Assembly: GCA_009760855.2 (NCBI GenBank)
Contig: WPIO01000034.1
Location: 1,565,001-1,629,000, forward strand
Direction: 5' to 3'
Length of the DNA stretch: 64,000 nt
Origin: Cristatella mucedo
Taxonomy: Eukaryota; Bryozoa; Phylactolaemata; Cristatellidae
Of this stretch, positions 50,721 through 61,229 are shown in pieces; the first letter of the stretch is position 1; each line of letters opens with the position of its first letter. The position numbers and the translations under genes are program-made. The notes under the pieces are model-generated. The model searched no databases. It saw only the letters and a program-made list of their open reading frames with translations, and was not told the origin of the DNA.

Positions 50721-50819
50721 AGACAACTTAGGCTCCGACCGGCGGATATGAGCCGAGCGCCAGTGGGGGGGGGGAGGAGGCGTATGGAAGGAAGCGAGCG
50801 AGACCGAGGAGGAAGCGTG

Positions 50820-50908
50820 CTGGAGGAAGATGGCTGGAGGAAGATGGCTGGAGGAAGATGGCTGGAGGAAGATGGCTGGAGGAAGATGGCTGGAGGAAGA
50901 TGGCTGCG
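50820..50908. repeat. 15-bp tandem repeat, about 6 copies
   Basis: GGAGGAAGATGGCTG repeated with no visible changes, so recent. Confidence 0.95.
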
Positions 50909-51649
50909 GCTTGATCAGAGATCGGCGCAGGAGGGGCGGCGGCGGCTTTGCAGTCTGTAAACGCTCCATGGTAAAAGGCGAAACGGCATGGCTGAAGGTT
51001 GCTCACCGGAAATTCAGTCTGCTTTATGTTTTGCAACTAACGGCAGCTGGCAAATACAACGCAATTGAGCGGCTTCGAAAAAGTGACGTGGCTTGCGAAG
51101 CGATTCAGTACGAGGGGGGCATCTCGGCCAAAGCCGAACGTTCGAACGACGGACTGGTCGCTGGTCGACTGTCGTTCGGCGCTCAGCTTTTCAGATGAAG
51201 CCGCTACTAACAAAAAGAAGTACGACTCTGAATGGCGTCGCGGGTCCTCCACAGTCACGGTGACCATTCAGGTCCAGGATTACTTTCGGCGGTTCGACGC
51301 GTAGGGGCAGGGGCATGCTCGACGAAGTGCTTGCTGCAAAGTTGCCAACGCGTGCTAATTGCTTACAGTCACAGCGGCGGGTCTCGTGAGTTCGGCTGTA
51401 GGCCTACAACCGTCCGTTACTTAGAAGCCGCCGAGTGCAAGCAATCAAGCGTAGCAATATGCCGAGTGATAAAATGTCGCTTTCTGTTGAGTTCTGGACG
51501 TGCGTGCCGCGTTCGCTGGTGTGTGCATGTCTGCTCGCGTGCGCGATAGGCACGATGCGTGAGAGCAACCGTGGATGATTTCGCTTCGAATAAATATCTT
51601 TCGCAGAGACACTGCAGTTGCTACAACTCGTAGCCACTTGTGACGGAAT

Positions 51650-51766
51650 GCAGGTGAAGCATGGCAATGTGAAGCATGGCAAAGTGAAGCATAGCACCGT
51701 GAAGCATGGCAACGTGAAGCATGACACCGTGAAGCATAGCACCGTGAAGCATGACACCGTGAAGCT
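51650..51766. repeat. 14-15-bp tandem repeat, about 8 copies
   Basis: Units GTGAAGCATGGCAAC / GTGAAGCATAGCACC / GTGAAGCATGACACC. Confidence 0.93.
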
Positions 51767-51938
51767 GGTGAGTCACGGCAGCAGCTCCGATTAATAAAGA
51801 TTCATGTGGCTCTAGATTCTGAAACATTAAATTACGGGCAACTTCAACTTTGCGTAGGGAAGGCGGGCCTAATTTTTCAGTGACCCAGTTAGTGAGAATG
51901 CCCCCATACAAAAAGCCCCCATGAAGAATCATTAGTAG

Positions 51939-51941
51939 ATC

Positions 51942-52005
<64 letters not shown>
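51939..52005. repeat. (TA)n microsatellite
   Basis: TA runs with three TGTATA interruptions. Confidence 0.93.
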
Positions 52006-52008
<3 letters not shown>

Positions 52009-52379
52009 CATAAAGACAACGAAAAAGCACACCTTAGAGCACACCCACCTGTTCCACACAGCATTTTCAGCGTCCGCGTGAATTTCTGCTTGAGTGCCTA
52101 GGCGCGATGGCGCAGTGCACGCCAGCAATAACCAATTGACTCGTTTCCTTTTAGGCATAAATAAAGTGGCTAGAAGGAGATTCGGTTCGTTTAGGGTGCC
52201 ATACCAGTATCAAATTTTTACAAATTTACACTGCTTCAGCTTACGATTAAGCGTGACGACGTTATGGACAAAGGAAGAAGAAGCTTCTCTTTGTGGCTTC
52301 AGCTTAATCAGCTGAAGGAGCTGTCGAGCTGCACAAGCTGTCCGGACGATTTTCAGCAGAATGACCGCTTTCGAGCGAG

Positions 52380-53240
52380 CGAGCGAGCGAGCCATCAGCT
52401 TCTCCGAGCTATTGAGGCGGCAGCTCGCTGGGCGCCCAAGGCTGCAGCGACCGCCGCCGCTCCTTCTCGGTCGCTGCTAGAGGCGCGGCGGCTACGTTGT
52501 CCTCCACCGCGGCCACCGGGGGGGGGGGGCGTGCGACAAAACACCAGAGCAGGCGCAGATAAGACGCCAGAGGCAAACACGAGCGCACCGATGGTGCAAA
52601 CGGGACAAGGCAAGCCGCCGCGGCAGCTGCCACCGCCAACTCGGCGAAACGCCATTCGTCGCCTGCCACCGGCTGCGATTCGCGGTCCGCCGAGCCCGGA
52701 GCGCGCGTTCGAGACGCGTTCCGTTGGAACCAGTACCGCCCGCGGGCGCGAAGATAGTGCGGGCGCCTCGCGACAACTGCTGGCCTTCGGAGGACCGAGG
52801 CTCTCGCTCGGTGCCGTCGTGCGCTCGAGCGAAGCTAGCGCCGATGCGCGGCTACCGTGCAAAAGCGAGAAAGCGGAAAGGAAGCGACGACGCCGAGTGT
52901 TTCCGAAATTTCTCTGGCAGCCCAGCGACCAACCGGTCGCTGGGCGCGGGGCGCTCGCCTCGCGCGCGGCAATGGTACGCGGATTTTCCGCGGTGTCGCG
53001 TGCATGGATATGGCACCGTCGACTTCCGACGTGGCGGAAGCCGCGGCTGCTGCCGCTTGGCCGCCGGCTGACTGCGCAGACTGCGCCGCCCGGTGATGCC
53101 GCCGTCAGGTCGGAAGAGTGGGTCGGCCGCTGCAGCCATTTTGCGAAAGCTGGAAGTCGCCGCCGCCCTGGCCGCCGCTTCGCGTGCATAGCGCTTTTCT
53201 CCGACGGCGCCTTCAAGGTCGCTTGTCGGACGCATTAGCT
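52380..53240. promoter_or_regulatory. CpG island upstream of the 53.56-kb exon
   Basis: Very GC- and CpG-rich. Both strands are open over long frames (324 codons plus, 273 codons minus), which is expected from base composition. It ends about 320 bp before the plus-strand first exon, and so is a plausible promoter and 5' UTR for it. Boundaries by eye. Confidence 0.5.
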
Positions 53241-53559
53241 GAGTGAGGGTGCGTCAAGTTCATCGCGCTTTTTTCTACTCGTTCAGCGGAGCTTTGTGTG
53301 AGACGCTCTAGATTTGCTTCCTACAAAAGTGCCCTGTTTAGTGCCTCGTACCGCAGCACTTCCGCACCTTGAATTGCTTCGACTATCCTTAATGCCAAAC
53401 CCACCTTTTCACTGTAGGCGTTGGCGTTCATTCGAGCTTATTGATGTCGCACTTGGAGGAATCGTATCGCAGTACAAGCGGAAGCAGACATTTTATTGAA
53501 AAATAGTGCCCGATACATAATAATTAGTAGCCATCGGTAGGGACGGGCTATTTATTACA

Positions 53560-53710
53560 ATGGCGGACGCAACTCTTGGGTGCCACGCCGTAGCTTATAC
53601 TAATCATTCAACGAGAAAAGATTTAGTTTACTGTATAAATGATTTGACTTCTATAATTTTGGATGCACATAATCATGAGTCCGCTCAACGGAAATCAATA
53701 ACAGTTACAG
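53560..53710 (+). CDS. Likely first coding exon of an unrecognised gene
   Basis: ACAATGGCGG start context, 50 open codons plus one base, and donor TTACAG followed by GTGAGT. Encodes MADATLGCHAVAYTNHSTRK, DLVYCINDLTSIILDAHNHE and SAQRKSITVT. Codon use is AT-rich, unlike the CpG island just upstream, so the frame is not a composition artefact. Later exons must start with two bases completing the codon. One exon-like segment lies near 62455-62630, but its frame is ambiguous. No family recognised. Confidence 0.55.
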
Positions 53711-54204
53711 GTGAGTCTCGCAAACAGTAGTCGCTTAGGGACCTCTAAGGGAGCTCTAACGATATCTAACTACATAGTCCTTAGAAGATACCTGTGCTTG
53801 CGGCTACGAAAAGCATTCAAAGGACAGCTCGCGTCAATGCATCCGAAGAGCTTTGAAGGACTTCCCGCGTGCACTTTAACTTGCCATTTCCGCCCACGAT
53901 AGCGGAATGTCGAGTCCTCCTTCAAAAGAAGACCAGGTAATTGAGCAGCGTCTTTTGTATGGCTTCACAAGTGCCCTTAAGACAATCACCACCGATTGCA
54001 GCGGCGATACGGTATAGCAGGATTATAGCAGGATTCGAACTCACCTCGGGTCCGAGCGCCATTAACCCAGAACTCGAAGCTAGGCGGTCAGTTGAGAGGG
54101 CTCACCAGCTAGGTCATCAGACACTCAAGTCTGCCTTACGGTGCCACGTTTGAGGTTTTCGAGACATTTTCCCGGGGGCTGGGCTAATTTTCATGTCAAA
54201 CCTG

Positions 54205-54263
54205 CGGCTTCCGCCCGCCATTGCGTATCGGCGAGTTTTCACAGCAATGGCGGGCGGAAGCCG
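54205..54263. repeat. Perfect 20-bp inverted repeat with 19-nt loop
   Basis: CGGCTTCCGCCCGCCATTGC at 54205-54224 and its exact complement GCAATGGCGGGCGGAAGCCG at 54244-54263. Very GC-rich stem. An E2F-like GGCGGGAAAA lies about 15 bp downstream. Confidence 0.95.
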
Positions 54264-55204
54264 AGAATCACACAATTGGCGGGAAAAAGGAGCAAAGCAG
54301 AATGGACGCTATTATATCTAGAAGGCCTGAGCATGCAGGAAGAGACTGAAGGAGAGGCCCTCGGTGCTTCAAAGGTGAGATTCAAGCACTCGACTACTCA
54401 GGTATTGAGTCCTTGACCTTGCTGTAGGCCGCGCTCGCCAGCTGAGCAAGGCTCGTCGCCAGGTCGGCGGAGACCCAGGCCAGCATTGTAATGCAGCAGT
54501 GAAATCTCCCTTGGTTTTTCACTAGCACACGCTAGTCTAGCATTACCGTCGCGGACAGCAGCGAGAAAGATAAGCAGCGAAGGAATCAACTAAGCGGCGC
54601 CATGCCCTGCGAAAACTGAGTGGAAATGTCGAATGCGACAACCTCTACGAAAGGAAGAGACTTTATAAAAAGCCATTCAGGAGCGCGGTATAGTCAAAGC
54701 AAAAGCCTCATGTGTGACATTCAACAGCTGGGAGAGACAGAAGGTAAGGTGCGAGCCCTTTACGACCCATGTCGCCGAAGCGAGGCCTTGCTGAAAGTAT
54801 GCCTGGCTCTTCAGTTAGGCCAGCGGATATTCAAGTCCGCATTGCTCTGCAGCACATGGAGTTGACCGCCGACTTGACAGTGGAGGAGCGTGTTCATCTA
54901 ACGACTAGTCGATTTAGACTAGTATGCCTAGATTGCGAGTAGTCGTCACTTAAAAAAGTGGCGTTTGCTTAATCCATTTTAAAGCTTCGGTCTTCAAACT
55001 TACGGATGACGCTAGGTTTACCTATAATTGTTAAGTAAGTCTTATCGTGGTTAATATTTTGGATGTTCGTAGCCATTCCAGTGTGAATTCCGTCGACGCA
55101 GGTCATAGGAGAAGAGAATAAGTGAGTTGGATGAGGAATAAGTCTTGGAAGGGTCGAAGGATTGGTAGAGCTGGGTGTCATTCACATGATCACGCTTCCT
55201 TTAC

Positions 55205-55275
55205 AGCATGCGTAAAGTGCAGACAGAGAGATCAAGTTCTCCGAGGGCGCACTACTAATGTATTAATATTATCGG
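55205..55275 (+). mobile_element. LINE-B terminal fragment
   Basis: GTAAAGTGCAGACAGAGAGA, TCAAGTTCTCCGAGGGCGC, then TATTAATATTAT. Confidence 0.6.
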
Positions 55276-55329
55276 CATAAAAATGAAAGTCGCGGTTTTA
55301 CTTGGCGATGACATCGGTCAGAGGGACAG

Positions 55330-55365
55330 TGTACATATACATATACATATACATATACAGTATAC
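55330..55365. repeat. (ATACAT)n short tandem repeat
   Basis: Five to six ATACAT units. Confidence 0.85.
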
Positions 55366-56235
55366 ATAGGGAAAAGAAGGTCGAAGACCTAAGACTGAAC
55401 CTAAGGCTTTACTCCATACTTTGAGGGCTCACCAGATGACATGACCGACAGCCTTTAACATATGCACTATGACCCCTCTCTGACCTCAAGGTAGGACCTG
55501 ACTCGACGTAGCACTGAGCCAGTCTGCGAGCTGTTCGTCGGGTCTGCGAAAACGCTTGACTTCACGGTCGGCCACTAGTGTCCATAGATCTCGCAGTGCT
55601 CTGAAAAACTGATCGTTGTTTCCAAAAAATGAGCAAACGGAGGTGTTTTTTTTATTCTGACCGTGTGCCCTATTTCACACTTCGAGAGCTCTTGCTAACC
55701 CTGGGGTATTTGAAGGAAATAATACATCATCTCGCTAGTACGTCTTCAGAAGGGCGTCCGAGTTGCAAGGCTACGCTAGAGAGCTCCTTTCCCATCAGCA
55801 CCTATTGTTAGCTATGCCGAAGTGGACTCGCGCGAGATCTTATCCTCGCTAGCGTAGGCAGTGCTATCCAAGCCAGGGCAGCGAAAGGAAAGAGTTGTAA
55901 GGCCAATGCTCACCGCAAAATGAGGTTAGAGGTCAGCGAAAGCAACAGACGCTCTACCCGACCGGCAACCTTTCGCTCGGGTATGCGGCGGAGGCATCTT
56001 AAGCGTCGACAGGGCCTCCTGGGCACTAACTCAAGGGATTGCAAGTGCAGATGCTTCGACGAAGCAGTACGCACAGACTCACTTTGGAACCTCCAGCCAC
56101 AGAAACAGATGCCGTGCCCTACGGGTTGCCTCCTGCCTTCCGACGTCAAACCTTGCGTCAGACTGGGAAAATCTGCATTGATGAGCGAGCGAACTAGGTC
56201 AGTTCAGATTGGTACAGTGCCCAATATTTCGCGGT

Positions 56236-56280
56236 AGCAGCTGCAGTACTCGAGTGCCGCAGCTGCAGTACTCGAGTGCT
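56236..56280. repeat. 22-bp tandem duplication
   Basis: GCAGCTGCAGTACTCGAGTG occurs twice, offset 22 bp. Confidence 0.85.
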
Positions 56281-56456
56281 CCGCCACAAGCAAGCGTGAA
56301 GAGCTCAGGTGCTCATAGAACTACAGACTCGTGACAAATACAAGTGGGCAGCTGCTGCCTCGACACACGCCCGCCGGTATGCCAACAGCAGCAGAGCTCC
56401 ACAGCAATTAAGAGATATGTATATATAAAAAGTCAATGACGTCGATGCCGATGTAT

Positions 56457-56600
56457 TTAAAAATGCGATTCATTAGTAGAGCACCCTACGAGAGCCAACT
56501 GTACATCTAGGTACTTTAAACGAAACGTAGGGCTCGAGCCCACCACCTTGGTCGTTAAAGGCAAGCGCCTTACCCAGTGGCGGTGCCAGGGGGTGGTGAC
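56457..56600 (-). mobile_element. SINE-A inserted in the gypsy-like element
   Basis: On the minus strand: CAGTGGGTAAGGCGCTTGCC, GGTGGTGGGCTCGAGCCC, GTACCTAGATGTACAG and a diverged LINE-B-like tail ending GGGTGCTCTACTAATGAA. It supplies the last 40 or so codons of the gag-like open frame. Confidence 0.72.
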
Positions 56601-56987
56601 ACTTGCCCATTGTTCTACATCGGTCGCCCAATCACTCTTGACATCCTCTAGATTAACTGCAATAAGTTCTCGCCCGCTGCAGTCATTAGCACACTCAATT
56701 TCCAGCCACATATTAGTCTCAGCATTACTCTCAGCTGACTGCTGGTTTTTCTCGACATTTCCGGTAGATATTTCTAGCCCTTGCTTGAGACGTTGGCGTA
56801 CCTCTTCGTTAAGAGTATCCGTAATCTCTAGGCGATTACGTCTAAATGCTGCTCCACGCAGCTCAGTCGCCAGTTCCACCTCGTGATTTCCATTCCGGGA
56901 GCATATTTTCATAAGTCGGTCAGGGTCAGAAGCATAGTCCTCGCCAATTCGAATAATTTTGGCTGAGCACAGCATCAAAATTCGCAC
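56590..56987 (-). pseudogene. gag-like remnant of a Ty3/gypsy-type element
   Basis: An open frame downstream (on the minus strand) of the LTR and primer-binding site. It reads MRILMLCSAKIIRIGEDYAS, DRLMKICSRNGNHEVELATE and NEEVRQRLKQGLEISTGNVE. Charged and helical, like gag, but no zinc knuckle is visible. A SINE interrupts it at about 56590 and no pol domains follow, so the element is dead. Assignment rests on position next to the LTR. Confidence 0.5.
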
Positions 56988-57180
56988 GAGTTCGGCAGGG
57001 AATTTTTCTGAATCCTTAAGTTCGGCACAGCAGTCAGTTATTTTATCGACTCAAGATGGCGTTCGGTTTTTAACTTAAGCATGCCAAGAAAGAAATTCGT
57101 CTTTCAGATTCAACGTTCACCAATTAAGGCACCGGCAGTAAGACTAGCACAAACCGACTTTTAAGGATCCATAGCAATTA

Positions 57181-57197
57181 TCTCACTTCTGACGCCA
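57181..57197 (-). other. Primer-binding site of the LTR element
   Basis: TGGCGTCAGAAGTGAGA on the minus strand, two bases past the LTR end. This closely matches the TGGCGTCAGAAGTGGGA-type sites known from some Ty3/gypsy elements. It fixes the element's orientation as minus. Confidence 0.75.
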
Positions 57198-57199
57198 TA

Positions 57200-57671
57200 T
57201 GTTACAAATGTGATGCGCGGCTTCCGCGTCCGGTCAGGATTAGGTCGAAAACACAGAGCTTACAACGGTGCTAGTCTCAGCCAACACACAATAAATACCG
57301 GCACCGCCTGACCCTTGTAACATGGCTAGTTACTAGTGGGTGCTGCATCAGTGCACGCGGGTATGCCGACAGTAGCAGAAACATCGAAACGACGACGAGC
57401 GCACATACCTTAGCATATCAAGTCCGTATCAATAATGCAGATAGGTATATTTAACGCCTGCGGACGGTTGCAGGCGTTCAACCGCCGCCACGATGTGACC
57501 TATCGGCTCTGTGGCCTAGAGCTCACATCCGTTCCAATGCCTATTTCCGAGTCTCGAACCCCCACTTCCGCTTATCTCAAAGCGCCGACCTTTTATACGG
57601 CATCGGCAATAAACTGTCACATAATAATTAACCATCGTAGTTTGGCTATTTTAGCTAGCCCCGCCGTTACA
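57200..57671 (-). mobile_element. 5' LTR of a Ty3/gypsy-like retrotransposon
   Basis: On the minus strand it begins TGTAACGGCGGGGC (57671) and ends CATTTGTAACA (57200), giving TG...CA ends and 472 bp. A TATAAAA box lies at 57597-57591 in the same orientation. The primer-binding site follows directly. The partner LTR is not in the window. Confidence 0.75.
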
Positions 57672-57884
57672 TTGTCGATTGGATTTTCTTCGAAGGTGTA
57701 AAATGTCAGGGTGGTCAGTTGGACTTTTCTATTCTAATAACGCCAGCAGACTTGCTGTGTCGCCAGCTTTCCTTTCCATATCCAAGCCGCGGCTCTCTGG
57801 ATTTCAGCAGCATCATTGATAGCATCTCTATTAATTAAATCGAGAAAGTCCGTCCGTCCGTCCGTCACGCGGCAAGATGACATA

Positions 57885-58075
57885 AGATTTTCGTGCTGAC
57901 CCTGTGCATGTCACCCCTAACCATATCATTAATTTTGTTTGTTTTTCAAGCATGATTTTACTTACCATTCAATTGCATTTTCCTTTGCAGCAAATGTAAA
58001 GCGCCTAGAAAGAGATTAAGTTTTCTCGGGGCACTTTATCAAGTGCCTTATTAGTATTATTATTAAGATGGCGCA
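57885..58075 (+). mobile_element. LINE-B 3' end
   Basis: CTGACCCTGTGCATGTCACC, CAGCAAATGTAAAGCGCCTA, GAAAGAGATTAAGTTTTCTC, then CACTTTATCAAGTGCC and TTATTAGTATTATTATTAAG. Confidence 0.82.
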
Positions 58076-58079
58076 CCGC

Positions 58080-59040
58080 TGTCTTTTATGGCCATCCTAT
58101 GACTGCTTCTACTATGACTCGGCGAAGTGAGTCCACAGGCACTGAGCTCTCGTCTCAGCATATATCCACTCTAGCGTCAGCGAGAAGCGATTACATTAAA
58201 GAGGAAATGTCCACAGTATCGTAAGCATTGCAGGCCTAGACTGGATGCTGAAATGAAATCATTTTAAGATAGCATTTAAGTTAACCTATCATTTTGAAGT
58301 CGGTGGCTACACTTTCGCCTGCATGCGTCTCATCGGATTCCACTATAAGGATCAAGCGAAAATGATTCTAAAGGCACCAACGAGGAACTTGGTTCTGAGC
58401 AGAGGAGATTAAAATATAAAAACAAAAGCAGCCAAAACAAGGAACTTTGTTGTGAACAGAGGAAATTAAAATATAAAAATAAAAGCAGTCAACAAGGACC
58501 AGCGACTGGTTCGCTGATAGATTCAAATAAAAGTTATAGATAAGGTTAGTCAGAACGGTTAGTGAAGTTTGCATGAACATAGGTGCTAGCCTGTTTGTGT
58601 TGTGTGGGGCTTTCTTTAATGTCATGTTGACATAATCGGTAATCAGCGAGATGCCTTGTAAATCTAATCCTGATCACGCCTCCAGTACGTTCAAAAAAAA
58701 TTCTAGATTGGATTCAACATTGCGTAATCTAATTAGTAATGAAAAGATATTCGGAAGTGTAAAAAATCGGCGGCCGATTCAACAGCCTTGTATGGGCAGA
58801 AGAGCCCCAGTGGCTATCATCGCTGCTTGCAGTTGGGAAATCGTGGTTTTCCCACTGCAGGACTCAAACCTATCATCACGTGGTCCGCGAAGAGCGAACA
58901 CCATACATCTGGCTCCAGTAATGTTCACAGGCCCTCTAGCTATAATGAAGCGGAGTAGCAGGAATCTGCAGAAATTTTAAACTATAAGGTCTCCAGTTAG
59001 CCTACCGTCCTCAGATCTAGAAATCGCCGGTCCAAAAATT
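58080..59040. other. Stretch without recognised features
   Basis: A short A-rich direct duplication (GGAACTT...GAGGANATTAAAATATAA, 58383-58480) is present. Nothing else could be named. Confidence 0.4.
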
Positions 59041-60390
59041 GAGCAGGGGCTCTTTAATCCGCTTCTACAAATGGATAGTTCGCTACGCATTAACACTTCC
59101 GTTTCTTCTGCGTAACTTCATCTTTCTCCTCAAATTGACACTTTCAGCATTCAGCTTCTCGATGGAAACTTCTAACAAGAAATGCGGACATTGGCGACTT
59201 TCAGCGACAGATCCGCGTCTATGTGGATCCTTCAAGCACATCAAACTCTCTCAACTCCCTTGCTGCATGCATTACTGACATCCGCACATAGATGGAAGCA
59301 AACCTTCTCAAATTGAACGACGATAAAATAACCAACTTACTAGTTATGGGCAAGTCTATTGTGACTCGGAAAATGGGAAAGCCTAACCCTTAAAATAGGT
59401 CCAGTCAGAGTATTGCCCATCAGAGTATCATCCGCAGTATCTTAACGAAATCCAAGTGTCCTTTTTGAAAGTCACATTTCTATAGACAATCACATAAGCT
59501 CTAGAGTCGTCTACCTTTTATCGGCAACACAACATTTCGCAAAGTCGGGCTTGATTAGGCAGCGATACTAGATCTAAGTTGGTCCGTGCATTTACGGCAT
59601 CATCCCGTCTGACTTTTGTTATTCAATGCTTGTAGGTCTACCAGCGTGAGCAATCAAGCACTTACAGTTAGTGCAATAATTTGCAGCTAGATTTTTCTGC
59701 TGTGAGCGCAGCAGTTGCTGCATTAACCACTTCCCGCCAACCATCGCTGGTTCCCATCAAGCCGCGTATGTCATTTGAGGTTTTGATGATTTACATCTAA
59801 ATATATGATTATATATGAAATTATATATATGTACATGAGTATAGCGCCCTAAGAGAACTTAATCTCAATTCAGGCGCTTGATGTATGCATGGGCTTGAGC
59901 CCCGACATCGGTCATCAAATGCATTCATCTTGACCTAGGTAATTAAAGGCGAACACCTTAACCAATGGGCCAAACCAACACTCACTTTTAGGTCCCTCGC
60001 TTTTCTGGCTTCAACCTACCCATCGGAACTAATCCCCGCCAGGCTGAGCATAGTGCCACCAACTTTTAGGATTCAAACCGTGTAGCCACACCTCGAACTA
60101 GCCTCAAATCTTTTAAAAACCGTGTTCGTTAGTTCATATTCTCTTAAAGCCCGAAACTTGATACCTACTGACCTCTTGACATCTCCCCTATATTCCAAAA
60201 TTTTAAAAAGTTCAACAACCAGCGGTTTTTCCCAGCATTTGTTGGTTTCTTGTGAGTTGTCCGGTGCACACGTATGCGTGCTAACACTGTGTGTTATCAG
60301 TACCCACACGGTCATGCTTCATTCGCAGCATTTATAAAGTACCCAGAAAGAGTTACAGGTCACTGAGGGCACTTTACTGACGTATAACTA
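59040..60390 (+). mobile_element. LINE-B copy with part of the RT domain, split by a SINE
   Basis: Shifted frames read DIRTWMEANLLKLNDDK and LGVLFESHI-IDNHIS, standard RT palm/thumb motifs of CR1/L2/Rex-type LINEs. The C-terminal part and end block (AAAGTACCCAGAAAGAGTTA, CTGAGGGCACTTTA) follow at 60000-60390. SINE-A interrupts it at 59817-59985. Many stops. Confidence 0.75.
59817..59985 (-). mobile_element. SINE-A copy nested in the LINE
   Basis: On the minus strand: CCATTGGTTAAGGTGTTCGC, GATGTCGGGGCTCAAGCCC, then AAGCGCCTGAATTGAGATTA, AGTTCTCTTAGGGCGC and an AT-rich end. The clearest example of a tRNA head on a LINE-B tail. Confidence 0.82.
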
Positions 60391-60984
60391 CCATCGTGCC
60401 TGCACAGTTCGCAGGCGATTGTTTTAATATCCAATCGTATTTTTAAACCGTAGGAATCAGCTGTTGCAACTGATCAAGTGAATGTTTGCCTCACCGAAAT
60501 CTGACCCTGGATGTCGGAAAATTTCTTTAAAACCAAATGACGATTAAAATGAAGTGTTTTCACCAGATAGCCTAAGCGTGTGGTTGGATTAGAAGGCTTT
60601 GCTTTTTTATTAGGTGATGGTATTGTGCGACCATCACCACGTGCTCGAAATTTAGGTGTCTTCCGAAAGCAGCCTAAATTGTGACAGCTTCATTCTGGAG
60701 ATTGCTTCTACAGCCGGCCATCACGTCCGATCAATATCTAAAATAAGGAACTGTCTCAAACGGTGGTTTTCAAAAAATTGAACTCGCTGCTTAGTTCTGT
60801 CTCGGTTTGTTTATTGTAATTCTCTTTTGGCTGGGATGCCAAAAAACAACTGGGCCACTGCAAATGGCTATGCATGTGGCTGCAAGGCTATTTTTCAAGT
60901 TCAAGGGGTTTTACCATGCGTTTTCTTTGCTAAAACAGTTAGGATTGCTGCCGGTCGATTAAAGGAAAGAGAGCAAAAGTTCCT

Positions 60985-61225
60985 AAGCTGACCCACAAGG
61001 CCAGCCACGGCTTGGCTCCTCCATATTTAGCTAAACTGCTGCACGAGTTTCAGCCTCCTTGTGCCCGCAGGTTCTGTAGGAAAAATAAATTGCTGAGCTT
61101 CGATTGGCGAGCTCTGCCGAGGCCTAGCAGCCGGAACTCAGTCTTCCGATTGGCTAGACAGGGTCAAGAGGAGGCCCCTAGCCTGGTGCTGGCCAGCAAC
61201 AGCATTTTGGCGAGGCACTAATAGA
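60985..61225 (+). mobile_element. LINE RT C-terminal fragment (family A-like)
   Basis: LTHKASHGLAPPYLAKLLHE, FQPPCARRFCRKNKLLS, then a diverged tail ending VLASNSILARH and a stop. The start matches the extended copy at 36.2 kb. Confidence 0.75.
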
Positions 61226-61229
61226 TGGG

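Larger units (their letters stand above)
53711..56456 (+). other. Stretch without supported genes
   Basis: Contains a tRNA-like SINE relic (about 53990-54110, B box GGATTCGAACT), a 20-bp hairpin (54205-54263), a LINE-B end (55205-55275), ATACAT hexamer repeats (55330-55365) and a 22-bp duplication (56236-56280). Confidence 0.45.

Noticed and set aside
52264-53238. 324-codon plus-strand and 273-codon minus-strand open frames
   Set aside because: Both strands are open over the same GC-rich stretch, the peptides are Arg/Ala/Pro-rich without a domain, and CpG islands lack stop codons by composition.
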